Notes: generated by a model from the letters alone, not told the origin. A DNA stretch of 64,000 nucleotides from Enchytraeus crypticus (GCA_905160935.1 CAJHZI010000818.1:2314501-2378500); one strand, 5' to 3'; shown: positions 53,518 to 63,603, counted from the first letter of the stretch. Translations and numbers: made by a program.

Positions 53518-56500
53518 GTAAGTTAATAAAATTCCTAGTTCGTTCTGCCTAAAGGTCATTTAATATTCTTTATACCTTTAAGAATATGTGTGACTTTACA
53601 AAAGAATATTTAATATAAAGATCGTAAAGTTTTTGCAGTTCCTTTTTGCACTGCAAGGTCACCTATAATAACAACAACATTAATTATCACAACTGTTATG
53701 TTAATATCAGATTTTTTACACTGGTTCAGGAAGTCGTTAAGACTTGTAACACCAGTCTGGTTGTAATAATATACATCATCAGACATAAATTGTAAAGTGG
53801 AAAATTACACCATTTCACACCTTGATGAGTCAATCCAACTACTCAAATATAATATAACAACAGAGAGCTACAGTCGTCAGTGACAATGTCGAACACAATT
53901 GAGGTCAAATCAAGCCGGCGAGCAAAAAGAAGGTCCAAAAACGGTGCAAATTCCAAAATCCTGAAAATCTGTCCAAAAATCTTTCGATAGATAATTAATT
54001 GAACTGTCAATTTGTTAACTAGTGCTATACTTTTGTAGTAATATTAATGTGTATCAGAGAAGATATTAATGATGCAGATTTATTTAATATTTTCTTAATC
54101 TTTTATTATGGTTGTACATTGAGTTGTTGCATGTTGTAGAATGGTCACGTTCTAGCGAGCGTGCGTCCATCGTCTCACGCCGCTAGTTATGAAGAAGTTC
54201 TTTCCGTTCCTGAAGGCAAAGTAACGACGCTAAAGAATCTGCTTAAAGTTGCTTCGGAGGAATCTAATGCTCCAACTGCGACTGTAAGTATAACTTTGGG
54301 GTACTTTGTAATGAATTTTCTTTATTTACTTTGGAAATATCACATTGTAATTAATTTATGAAGTGTTTAAGATATTTTTCAGGTTAAATTGCAAACTGAA
54401 CTTCATTTATTATCTTTTAACAGAGTTTTAATTTAATGCAAAATAGTAAGATGGTGCTTATACTATTAACAGGAGTAAATACTGGTTTAATATTAATTTA
54501 TAGAAAGCATTATATAGCCAAATTAATGCAGTCATAGAATGTTGTAAAACATTATAAATAGTCCAGGTTCTGTATAGAATAATTTAAGGCTGTAAAAAGC
54601 CGCAAAACCAATTTTAACGTCAGTTTCATCTCTCGAAAGCGACCTCAGTGACAGGAAACCCAGAATTTGAACCTACCCATCAGGAGTGTAGCTGGCCAGG
54701 CACTTCTGAGGGTCCGGACCCCAATCCATGGCCTAGGGCACTTACACAATTCGTCTAAATGTGAAGTTTTGGGTATTAAGTTAATTTGGTAAATGTAAGC
54801 AAACAATTATAATTATCACAATAAATATTTAACCTCTGATTCCTCACCATTAATTAAGCAATGTCAAGGTGGCTTGTTCGGAGAACATACTCACAAATTT
54901 ACTTAAGGATTTCCGCTAAAGTCCGAAATCTGTTTCTTGAATTTATGTTAGCTGATCTACATGATAAATTTAGGTCTACCTGACATTATCGTCTCATATA
55001 GAGTAAAGTATACTCTATGCGAGAAGATAATGTCACAGTAATGCAAATACCAACAATGCATTCAATGCTTATTTAAATCAAGATTAAATTAGCTATATTA
55101 TTATATTATTATTTATTTATCATACACATCACAATTGTCATTCATAATAAGCAGTTAGAGCGCATGAACAGAAATAAAGGCCCTCGAGTGGCACTTATAT
55201 ATTCAGAATTTTAAAAATACAAACATTTGCATTAATTATTACTTATGTTCAGTAAAATCCATAAGTAGTATAAATATGTGCCAAGATAAATTTAGCAGAT
55301 CATGTAGTAATCAATCCACTATAGTTTTATAGCATCACTTACCATGCGAGGTATGAAGTTTTTATCATTCAAGGAGCTATGCTTAATTGGTAGTTGGTAT
55401 GGCATAGCTTCTTTTGGCAGCGTTTCTTTGGGTTTGATATGAATGTTGGTTTAGTGGAGGCAAAAGTGGAGCCAGCAAGTGGTCAGGATGGTAACAAACT
55501 GCACTAAACAGCTTACTATCAGCTGACAAGCAGATATTCTCAAAAGTTATCTCTTTATTGTAGAAACAAGCCCTTTTTGCACCCTTAGAAATGCTTCTAG
55601 GCGGTTTTTATCATCAGCATTGGTAAACCCCCACAAAATTGTGATGGGTAGAGTAATTTCACAAATCTGTGAGCGTGTAGGTGTGATGTGCAAGTGCCAA
55701 ACTGGTTGGATTGTTTGAATAAATTTAGGCATTGGATGTGCATGCTAAGCTATCAAATTAGCACTGGACGTTATACTGAATGTTAATGCTAAACTATCGG
55801 CTGAGCACTGGATGTTATATTGGATGTGAGTGCTAAGCTATCGGCTGAGCACTGGATGTTATATTGGATGTAAGTGCTAAGCTATCGGCTGAGCACTGGA
55901 TGTTATATTGGATGTGAGTGCTTAGCTATTGGCTGAGCACTAGATGTTATATTGGATGTAAGTGCTAAGCTATTGGCTGAGAACTGGATGTTATATTGGA
56001 TGCGAGTGCTTAGCTATTGGCTAAGCACTGGATGTTATATTGGATGTGAGTACTGAACTGTTGACTGAACATTTGATGTTACCTAACCATTACTTGTAAT
56101 GCATGTAACAGGTTGGAGTGTGGATAGACGCTGGCAGTCGATACGAGAATGAGAAGAACAACGGTGTAGCTCATTTTATTGAGCGTTTGGCTTTCAAGGT
56201 TTGTCACTATGCTAACTCTGCTGTTATACTGTAGCCTATGATTGATTGACTATATCCTATGATTGATTGACTGTAGCCTATGATTGATTGACTCTAGCCT
56301 ATGATTGATTGACTGTAGCCTATTTTTTAAAATACTTAACTTCTCACTGACCTGTGTTCCTTAAATTGGATATGAGATCCCATCATGTCATACTATTAAT
56401 TATTAGGCGTAGACATTGCACGTCTGATATTGTCGTATTTAATTCCATAATCAATTATCTTATCGTTATGTATGAGTGCTTAGCTATCGGCTAAGCGCTG

Positions 56501-59500
56501 GATGTTATATTGGATGTGAGTGCTTAGCTATCATCTAAGCACTAGATGTTATATTGGATGTGAGTGCTTAGCTATCAGCTGATAGCTAAGCACTAATACT
56601 TATGAATAATACTTATGAGTTTTATGTAATTTAAAAATTTTCAATTAACATTTTCTTCGATTCAAGATGTTTTGTATTCTTTTTTATAGGTTTTGTAAAT
56701 GAAACTGTGTTAATGTTAAGCTGTTAAGCAATTTAATGTTCATGTGTAAGTACCAGAGAGGAATAGAAAAGGTCTATTTGTATTCCAATCCTTGTAAACT
56801 GAGATTCAAGGACGATGATGATGATATTGATGTGTTTGTTTGTTACAGGCTGAGACAAACATGTTTAATTGATTTATTGGCATATTACTGGCTTGACTAA
56901 TTGTATGGTTTAATTGATTTGTTGGCATATTACTGGCTTGACTAATTGATGATTTCTGAACCTCCAACAGGCCTAAGGTTGAAAGTGGACCCAGACTTGA
57001 GAATGTATTTGCGTACTTGGAAAATAAAAAAATATGCAGAGATTTGTCGATCAGCTTTGCGTGATTACTAGCTGATTGATTGATGTATTGACTGATTGAT
57101 GTATGAAATAATTAATTGATATATTGTCTGACTGATGTATTGCTTAATTGATTTATTGATGACTAATTTATTGATTGATGCAATTAATTAATAAATTGAT
57201 TGATTGATGTTCAGGGCACTTCAAAGAAGCCTCAGACTGATCTGGAGCAGGAAGTGGAGGGTCTTGGAATGCACCTGAGCTCTCACTCATCGAGAGATCA
57301 GATTGCTTTCTATGCCAAGTGCTTGGCCAAGGATGTTCCTAGAGGTATCTGGAGATTTATCTAGGGAGTGCTGTTTATTGTTTATTTAGTGTTTATTGCT
57401 GTTTGTTTCATCATCATCATCATCTTCCCTTAAATCCCAGTTTAACCAGGGTCGGAATACGAATATTATTTATTTACTGTTTATTGCTGTTTATTGTATT
57501 GTTTATTATTTATTTAAAGTTTCAGAACAATAGAACAATGGTTCAATAGTCCATGAAGAATGAGAATCCAGTTGTCGCAGTGGCTGAGATGATGCGCAGT
57601 CCAAGCCTATGCAAGCATGTAAAGAATTTGATCTACCAGCCAGTAGTGTCGTTCTACACGTGCTAACTAGTTGTCTTTCTTGTAGCTAGATAGCAGCGTG
57701 CGTGTATTGTGTAGGTCAGCTGTTATCCTATACCCGGCTGTTATTTTGTAGATGGTAGCTTGTATGTGGTATGCATTGCAGCTGTTGATATCAGAGCAGA
57801 TGTTTATAGACGGTAGCTTGTATTTACTAGATGTTATTGCTGTTAAGGTTTCAGCTGATGTTGTACAGATGGTAGCTTGTATTTATTGTGCATTGCAGCT
57901 GTAGAGATCCTAGCAGATATTTACAGATGGTAGCTTATATTTACATTGTGTCTTAGCTGTGGAGATCCTAGCAGATACATACATATGGTAGCTTATATTT
58001 ACATTGTAGCTGTGGCGATCATAGCAGATATTTATAGATGGTAGCTTATATTTTACATTGTGTTGTAGCTGTGGGGATCCTAGCGGATACATACAGATGG
58101 TAGCTTATATTTACATTGTAGCTGTGTAGATCATCGCAGATATTTACAGATGGTAGATTATGTTTACATTGTGTTGTAGCTGTGAAGATCCTAGCAGATA
58201 TTTACAGATGGTAGCTTATATTTACATTGTGTTGTAGCTGTGGAGATCCTAGCTGATGTTGTACAGAATGCAACGTTCAGTGACGCAGAGATAGAGAAGC
58301 AGAAGACTAACATGATCAGAGAGTTCCAGGTACGTTACTGTAACTGCTTCAAGAATTTCTAAGTTGTATTTCTACAAGTGGCTTGCAACAGAGTTCTATA
58401 AACTCTACAGAATTTGCATCGTTTTTGTTAAGTTAAAGGTCTAATCATGTTTCCTATGATATTTTGCCTATACATTTATTGCACAAATTTTGTATAGTCA
58501 TGCTAATTCATAAATGTCTAAACAGTAATGTAGCAATGTCTGCAGTATTCACTGCTAGGTTTGATCTCAATCACATTAAGCAAAGTTATTATTCTAATAG
58601 ATTGTGTGGATCTTACTATGTATATGAAAACATCAGATCTGGTATATTAAAAATCGTATATTAATGATAATTGTACTGCTTGGAATCAAATTACACCTTC
58701 AGCATTAGTTCTCTGTCTATTTCTCTAGAAATTAAAACGATCGTTACTAGGTAATTGGCAAAAATTCTTTACGTAATTTATAATTATGTTGAGTTGTTAA
58801 ACTTGGAAACAAGAATAATTAATTGAAAATAATTGACTTTTGCTTTCCTAATTAATTTGGAGCATTTTGTCTATATTTTTGGCTTGCTTTCTTTTTATTC
58901 ACTTTCCTGTGTTGTGTTTATATATATTTTATATTAATAATAATATAAAGGTTTAGCGTCCATTTCCTCATACAAAGATGATGTCAGGGACGTCATATTA
59001 ATATATATGTCAGGGAAGGGTTCCAAAGGCGAACCCTAGCCTGGACCAGGTTCATTAATTCTAAAACGCTAAACTTAAAAATATTGATCTTTAATAGTAG
59101 ATGACTACTCCTCATTTACAATTTCTAATTACAGTTGTATTTCTAACTGACACATTGGTAAAGTATTATAAATGAAGTGTATTGAGTTCACTTAAATTAT
59201 ATTTTATTTAACTCAAACACGATACAAGAAAACAATATATTACATGAAACTAAAATGTCCTTATATGACAAATAATGGAATTAAATCTAATAATCAAATA
59301 TTAATAATAGAGTTGAAAATAACTTAATAATATACAAAATAAAATGAAAGAACTGATACTACTATTAATTAAATATCAAACTAAAAAAAGTTTGAGAAGT
59401 ACTCTGTTATAGAGAAATCGCAACACTCGTCACTAAATACTATCTCTCAGAACATAAAGGCAAACTAATTCCTATTTAACATCCTCGTTTCTTCCATCAC

Positions 59501-62500
59501 AAAATCACAGAACTATGTCACATTTCAGCTTGCCTTATCCATGACAATATCTATAATGATATAATATACTTAATGACTACAACATCAAACCCTAGAATCC
59601 TCTCTTAATGAAATGGTTCAAGTCTATCACAACTTCCTTGAGTTCAAAACACCCAACTCAACTTCCGGCCTTCTCGAAGTAACTATCAGCAACGTACGAC
59701 CCTAGAACCCACAGTTTCCTATGACTGTCTGACGTCTTGTTATCTCCACTGGCAGTTTCTAATAAACCACTATAAACACAACTCAGGGGATACCTATCCA
59801 TAGGACTTTCCCCTCTTTTGAAGTGTTAAAATGAGTTTAACACTTCCTAAGCCTTTCTTAACTTACAACATGTGAGACTGAAATTAATCCATACTAATTA
59901 ATCCATACAATCGGATATAATCTTACTATCTCATGTGGATCGATACCGAGTCAAAACAATGTCTATTACAACAAAATAGTCACTTCGAATAGCTGGCGAT
60001 AAATAAAAAGTTTAATAAGACTTATCTTAAATCTTAAACTAAAGTTTAATAACAATACAAAATCAAGCTTCTCGCTTGCGGCCAACTGTCGAAGTCCAAT
60101 CACTTGTGTTCACTCCAGCCACAGACCCAGGCACGGAACAATAGACGTACAGGGCAAGAAACTTGCCCTGTGCTAGTGGAAGTACAAAGGTTATTGGTGG
60201 AGTTTATTGGAATATTTAATATTATCTCTACTCCTACCTTGACAATATATGTACATTTTAAACATTTATATGATGACTGATAGCTAGGTGGTTAACAAAA
60301 TAGGTTCCATGTACCTTTTTTGAATGCCTAGTGTTCATTTGTGTGCATTTGTTTGTCTTTGCCTATACTGTGTATAGATATAGTGATGTATTGTCGAAAT
60401 AAGCGACTCTTTATATTGAACAACTGATCAGCATGTCTCCTATGTAACGAGCAACGCTCCTTGTTAGAATTATTATAATTTATTTGAAATTAGTAAGTAA
60501 AAGCCCAAAAGTAACTTGATTTTAATAAAAGTAATTGTCATCAATAATGCTGTAATCAAAGAACAGCAATTACTTCTATGATGGTTGAACGTAACTTGTT
60601 ACTAAATCCCTTTGATACTAGTCATTTTCAATGCCACTAATGCCTTATTTTTTACTACTGGAGAAAACCACTAATTGATCGATTGATTTATTGATAGATT
60701 GATTGATTGATTAGGAAGCGGAGAGTAACCTGACTACTGTTGTCATGGACTACCTACACGCCACTGCCTACCAAGGCACGCAACTTGGTCGTTCCGTTCT
60801 TGGCACTACCAGCTCTGTCAAGTCAGTAAACCTTCTCTAAAGCGTTGCTTAATTTTCCTTGTTATTATATGGAGTTTGATACTGCTTAGAAATTAATAGC
60901 ATTTGTTGACTTCAGGATACTCTAGTTTGAGCATGATGTTGTTTCTACTGCAGCTATGATTCGTAGTAAATATTCCATCGCCTGTGTTAGAGCTAATGAT
61001 TTCACTACTGAAGAAAAAGCTGGTCAAGCTGATGTTAACGTCAGTTTCCTCACTCGAAAGCGATGTCAGTGACGGGCGAGCACAGGATTTGAAGCCTGCA
61101 CATACAGATTCGTGATCGAGTATATTACCAACGTCGCCATTGGCTCCAGCCAATGAAAGTACTATAGTGTTGAGTTAGCTGTAAAGTTTATTTATTTCTA
61201 CAATGTAGCAGTGTTAATGTCATCATCATCATCATCATCTTCCCTTGAATCCCAGTTTAACTAGGGTCGGGATACGAATAGACTGTCTCAAATCCTCTCT
61301 ATCCTAGCAGTGCTAATATATAATTATTAAAATGATCCATGTTTATTTTAAGAGAAATTCAGAGTAATAGTATTTGAACATGCATGCCATGCTGAATTAT
61401 TGCAGGAACTTTTTTCCATATATGATTTGCAATGTTGTAAGTAATCTTGGATGGATTTAGAATAATTGATTTGAGTGTCTTCTTTGTTTTCTCACTTTAT
61501 TGGATATTGTACATACAAATTACGTTAAACGTTAAAATTTAAATGTTAATTTAATTAAATGTTAATTTAATTAAATGTTGATAATGCCAAATGTGAAATT
61601 TGATATTCAGGAATGATTTTTGGAATTGGAGAGAGCATTTGTGAATTTAAATTTGGCGAGGATTTCTCCTGTTAAATAAAAGAAACAGGAATTGGCTTAA
61701 TTCAGTTTTGATCCTGATACTTAGATGTAAAACGGAATTTGACAGAATCTCTTTGATTTTAGCTGTGCTCTCTTTTAGGTTCTTTTATGTGGCATGCTAG
61801 ACTAATTTATGATGAGTGGGATCTAATAAAGTCTGCCATTGATTGATTGATTGATTGATTTACTTATTGGTATGCAGGTCACTGAAGCGGAGTGATATAA
61901 CTGAGTTTGTTGGCACTAACTTCAAGCCACCCCGCATGGTTCTAGCCGGAGCTGGAGGTTTGATTTTTCTATCAATTAATGTCTTCAAATTAATTTATAA
62001 AATTAAATGTTTTAGCTTAACTACTGTAGCAGAAATCGTGGCTTCAACAGATCAGTCTTTATCTGGTGGTTCTTCAAGGGCAGATCCTTTGATAGTTTTT
62101 TATGTTATTTTAACTAAATATATTTAGGGTTAATAAAATTATATTTGGCTAAAATTAGGAATGCTATAACTTTAATTTTCCATGCTATATCTGGGCCATT
62201 GAAGAATAGACCAGTTGTAAACTACTCATATCGTAGGTAATGAGAAACTTCCTCAGAAGTCATATTTTTTCATAGTTATATGAGCACTGCAAAAGGTATA
62301 GATGAGGCATAACTTTTTGTGCAGGGATTAACTTGTTGATCATCTATGGAGTGTGAAAGCAGATTCAAGTATGAATATGTCTCTTGACTGAATATATACG
62401 TGTACAGTGTATATATAGAGATAACTTTAATAATTTGAGCTTAGCATTAGAGTCTAAACTGCCCGGAGATCAAAATTAACCAATTATTTTCAGACCTCGT

Positions 62501-63122
62501 TTTCATTAGTTTGCTAAGACTTTGACAACTTCGTATATCTCTGAAAAGTATGACCAATTAATTATTTTTTTAGCTGAATGAAATGAATCTATTAATTTTA
62601 AAAATATAGCAAATATCAATTGGTATATCAGAGAGAGAAAGAGAGAGAGAGAGAGAGGGTGTTGCTATATTTACGTAAGTTAAATGATTGATTGCAGGAG
62701 TAAAGCATGATCAGCTGGTTAATTGATTGATTGCAGGAGTAAAGCATGATCAGCTGGTTAATTGATTGATTGCAGGAGTAAAGCATGATCAGCTGGTTAA
62801 TTGATTGATTGCAGAAGTAAAGCATGATCAGCTGGTTAATTGATTGATTGCAGGAGTAAAGCATGATCAGCTGGTTAATTGATTGATTGCAGGAGTAAAG
62901 CATGATCAGCTGGTTAATTGATTGATTGCAGGAGTAAAGCATGATCAGCTGGTTAATTGATTGATTGCAGGAGTAAAGCATGATCAGCTGGTTAATTGAT
63001 TGATTGCAGGAGTAAAGCATGATCAGCTGGTACAGCTGGGAGAGAAGCTGTTCAGTGGAATGTCTCTAACGTACGAGAATGAAATCCCTGTCGTCAGTCG
63101 TCCACGCTTCACTGGTAGCGAG
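53455..63122 (+). CDS. UQCRC1: Cytochrome bc1 complex core subunit 1 (M16 family, MPP-beta-like), 5' eight exons, partial at the right edge
   Basis: Core scaffold subunit of respiratory complex III, on the matrix face of the mitochondrial inner membrane; a paralogue of the mitochondrial processing peptidase beta subunit (PMPCB). Exons: 53455-53517, 54140-54283, 56112-56198, 57215-57344, 58238-58329, 60715-60821, 61878-61957, 63010-63122. Every junction is GT-AG and phase-consistent, giving 272 residues of a family usually near 480. The start has a basic, acid-free presequence ([16 protein letters not shown]). Recognisable blocks are [66 protein letters not shown] and RFTGSE. The M16 zinc motif HxxEH reads HFIER, so peptidase activity is unlikely; this favours UQCRC1 over PMPCB, although several positions ([15 protein letters not shown]) are PMPCB-like. 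The remaining exons must lie beyond 64000. Confidence 0.88.
53848..53980 (-). mobile_element. LINE family A 3' end, in UQCRC1 intron 1
   Basis: Plus-strand view: ATAACAACAGAGAGCTACAG, GTCAAATCAAGCCGGCGAGC, AAAAACGGTGCAAATTCCAA. Here TTCC follows GCAAA directly, without the 200-bp insertion seen at 23746. Confidence 0.65.
54140..54283 (+). CDS. UQCRC1: UQCRC1-like exon 2
   Basis: Forty-eight codons between acceptor ttgtag| and donor ACT|gtaagt, phase 0 at both ends. It encodes the segment before the M16 fold plus the first strand ([20 protein letters not shown]), matching the family pattern VPETxVxxLxNGLRVASE. Confidence 0.85.
54610..54682 (-). mobile_element. SINE family B, truncated copy in UQCRC1 intron 2
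   Basis: Minus strand keeps GGTTCAAATTCTGGGTTTCC and the tail GAGATGAAACTGACGTTAAA; the box A half is missing. Confidence 0.55.
55100..55735 (-). mobile_element. LINE reverse transcriptase C-terminus and 3' end, in UQCRC1 intron 2
   Basis: Minus strand reads [20 protein letters not shown], then FLRVQKGL, matching the LPAWxGFxxxxxxNRxxAFLRR motif near the end of non-LTR ORF2, followed by pieces such as [17 protein letters not shown]. The 3' end AGGGCCTTTATTTCTGTTCA is shared with the 49297-50465 element. Frameshifted and dead. Confidence 0.62.
55735..56075. repeat. 44-bp minisatellite in UQCRC1 intron 2
   Basis: About 7.5 units containing GATGTTATATTGGATGTGAG, TGCTAAGCTATCGGCTGAGC and ACTG. 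A smaller block of the same unit lies in intron 3 at 56471-56594, on the far side of exon 3. Confidence 0.88.
56112..56198 (+). CDS. UQCRC1: UQCRC1-like exon 3: degenerate zinc motif
   Basis: Twenty-nine codons, phase 0 at both ends, acceptor aacag|GTT and donor AAG|gtttgt. It carries [18 protein letters not shown] followed by HFIERLAFK. In active processing peptidase this motif is HFLEH; the Arg in place of the second His should abolish zinc binding. Confidence 0.9.
56234..56320. repeat. 21-bp minisatellite
   Basis: Four units of CCTATGATTGATTGACTGTA plus G, in intron 3. Confidence 0.85.
56471..56594. repeat. 44-bp unit block ending in a perfect palindrome
   Basis: About 2.5 units of the intron 2 repeat. 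At 56563-56594 the last unit forms a 32-bp perfect palindrome with arm AGTGCTTAGCTATCAG. Confidence 0.85.
56752..56830 (+). mobile_element. Family D 3' end fragment
   Basis: AGAGAGGAATAGAAAAGGTC, TATTTGTATTCCAATCCTTG, AACTGAGATTCAAGGACGAT followed by (GAT)n. The 3' end of family D with its tail. Confidence 0.55.
56861..56951. repeat. 45-bp tandem duplication
   Basis: Two units containing TTTAATTGATTTATTGGCAT and ATTACTGGCTTGACTAATTG, with only one or two differences. Confidence 0.85.
57068..57208. repeat. (TTGA)-rich tract before exon 4
   Basis: TGATTGATTGATGTATTGAC-type simple repeats run up to the exon 4 acceptor (gttcag| at 57209-57214). Confidence 0.8.
57215..57344 (+). CDS. UQCRC1: UQCRC1-like exon 4
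   Basis: 130 nt, phase 0 in and phase 1 out (AGAG|gtatct). It begins [18 protein letters not shown] and ends LAKDVPR. The stretch [11 protein letters not shown] replaces the usual AHLNAYTSREQ-type sequence of the family, a mild divergence. Confidence 0.88.
57405..57460 (-). mobile_element. Family D 3' end fragment
   Basis: Plus-strand view: (CATCAT)n, then CTTCCCTTAAATCCCAGTTT and AACCAGGGTCGGAATACGAA, the inverted 3' end of family D. Confidence 0.6.
57700..58237. repeat. 52-58-bp minisatellite built from exon 5's acceptor and 5' end
   Basis: At least six good units (from about 57896) plus older diverged ones contain TGTAGCTGTGGAGATCCTAG, CAGATATTTACAGATGGTAG and CTTATATTTACATTG. The first half equals the exon 5 acceptor (tgtag|) and its first coding bases. 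The array ends exactly at the real exon. Confidence 0.9.
58238..58329 (+). CDS. UQCRC1: UQCRC1-like exon 5
   Basis: 92 nt, entered in phase 1 (tgtag|CTGTGG) and left in phase 0 (CAG|gtacgt). It encodes [20 protein letters not shown] and then [11 protein letters not shown]. The acceptor and first 25-30 coding bases are the founder of the minisatellite that fills the upstream intron. Confidence 0.88.
58330..60714. other. UQCRC1 intron 5, mostly unannotated
   Basis: A family G 3' tail in inverted orientation lies at 58950-59000 (GTTTAGCGTCCATTTCCTCA, ATGTCAGGGACGTC). The block 59170-60230 differs in composition (C-richer on the plus strand) and may be an unrecognised insertion; it contains the hairpin GAAGTGTTAAA/TTTAACACTTC at 59819-59847. 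No ORF. Confidence 0.35.
60715..60821 (+). CDS. UQCRC1: UQCRC1-like exon 6
   Basis: 107 nt, phase 0 in, phase 2 out. It encodes [20 protein letters not shown] and continues through [15 protein letters not shown]. The donor is set at AA|gtcagt (60822) because only this choice keeps exon 7 open; the nearby tca|gtaaac alternative would run into a stop. The acceptor follows a (TTGA)n tract. Confidence 0.85.
61029..61151 (-). mobile_element. SINE family B copy in UQCRC1 intron 6
   Basis: Minus strand: GGCTGGAGCCAATGGCGACG, GGCTTCAAATCCTGTGCTCG, TCACTGACATCGCTTTCGAG, GAGGAAACTGACGTTAACAT. All five family B copies in this window are on the minus strand. Confidence 0.72.
61216..61306 (-). mobile_element. 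Family D 3' end fragment
   Basis: (ATC)n, then CTTCCCTTGAATCCCAGTTT, AACTAGGGTCGGGATACGAA and TAGACTGTCTCAAATCCTCT, the inverse of the family D end at 9600-9670. Confidence 0.62.
61570..61862 (+). mobile_element. Possible retroelement 3' end with (TTGA)n tail before exon 7
   Basis: GGGATCTAATAAAGTCTGCC followed by about five ATTGATTG units looks like a polyadenylation signal and simple tail. The element body has no second copy in the window. Confidence 0.35.
61878..61957 (+). CDS. UQCRC1: UQCRC1-like exon 7
   Basis: 80 nt, acceptor tatgcag|GTCACTG, donor GGAG|gtttga, phase 2 in and phase 1 out. It encodes [20 protein letters not shown] and then VLAGAG, matching the family pattern LTEYxxTHYKxPRMVLAAAGG. 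Confidence 0.88.
62633..62657. repeat. (GA)n tract
   Basis: Short GA run in intron 7, just before the 39-bp array. Confidence 0.85.
62680..63009. repeat. 39-bp array of eight duplicated 3' splice sites in UQCRC1 intron 7
   Basis: Each unit is TTAATTGATTGATTGCAG followed by GAGTAAAGCATGATCAGCTG and G. The first AG is at 62696-62697 and the genuine exon 8 acceptor at 63008-63009, exactly 8 x 39 = 312 bases later. Units are almost identical; one (about 62812) has AAGTAAAGC. The array therefore copies the acceptor, its upstream (TTGA)n and the first 21 coding bases of exon 8. Confidence 0.95.
63010..63122 (+). CDS. UQCRC1: UQCRC1-like exon 8, last exon in the window
   Basis: 113 nt, entered in phase 1 at attgcag|GAGTAAAG and left in phase 0 at GAG|gtaaat. 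It encodes [19 protein letters not shown] and ends [11 protein letters not shown], the end of the first M16 domain. Its first 21 bases also occur eight times in the intron just upstream; only the last copy continues into open coding sequence. Confidence 0.88.
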
Positions 63123-63552
63123 GTAAATCTTCTGCTGCTCCTGTCTGCTCTATGATCCTGAACTAGTTTTCTGGTTTTCTACTTGTTTCATTGCACATTT
63201 GCTTTCCATGGGTGGAAAACTATGTAGTGTTGGATGTGTTTGAAGACAGTCTTCTTCATATCTATGTGTTCCCTTTATTTTAATCCGAGAATTGAACATT
63301 TTTTAGCTACTGTTTGTTATATACACTTTTTCAGATAAAAGAATTTGTTGTAGCCTTTAATTTGTAACTATTTGTTGAAAGTTTTTTTTTAACTTTTAAT
63401 TTATGTGTTTTAAACTGTCGTAGTTTATAATTCTTCTTTTTCTATAATTTAGCGTTAGCTTGCTCTTAACGTGCATAATTGCAAAGTTCTTGGAGGTTGA
63501 GAACAGCAGGTGGTGACAACATTTCTCTCGTTTTGTTTCTTGCTCTGCTACA

Positions 63553-63553
<1 letters not shown>

Positions 63554-63601
<48 letters not shown>
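63554..63601. repeat. (GA)n microsatellite
   Basis: About 23 GA dinucleotides in intron 8. Confidence 0.95.

Positions 63602-63603
<2 letters not shown>

Noticed and set aside
59170-60230. Possible LTR or other large insertion in UQCRC1 intron 5
   Set aside because: Composition changes, but no terminal repeats, target duplication, primer-binding site or coding motif could be found by eye.
62628-63020. 130-codon minus-strand frame with a 13-residue repeat
   Set aside because: It is the antisense of the 39-bp splice-site array, a period divisible by three.
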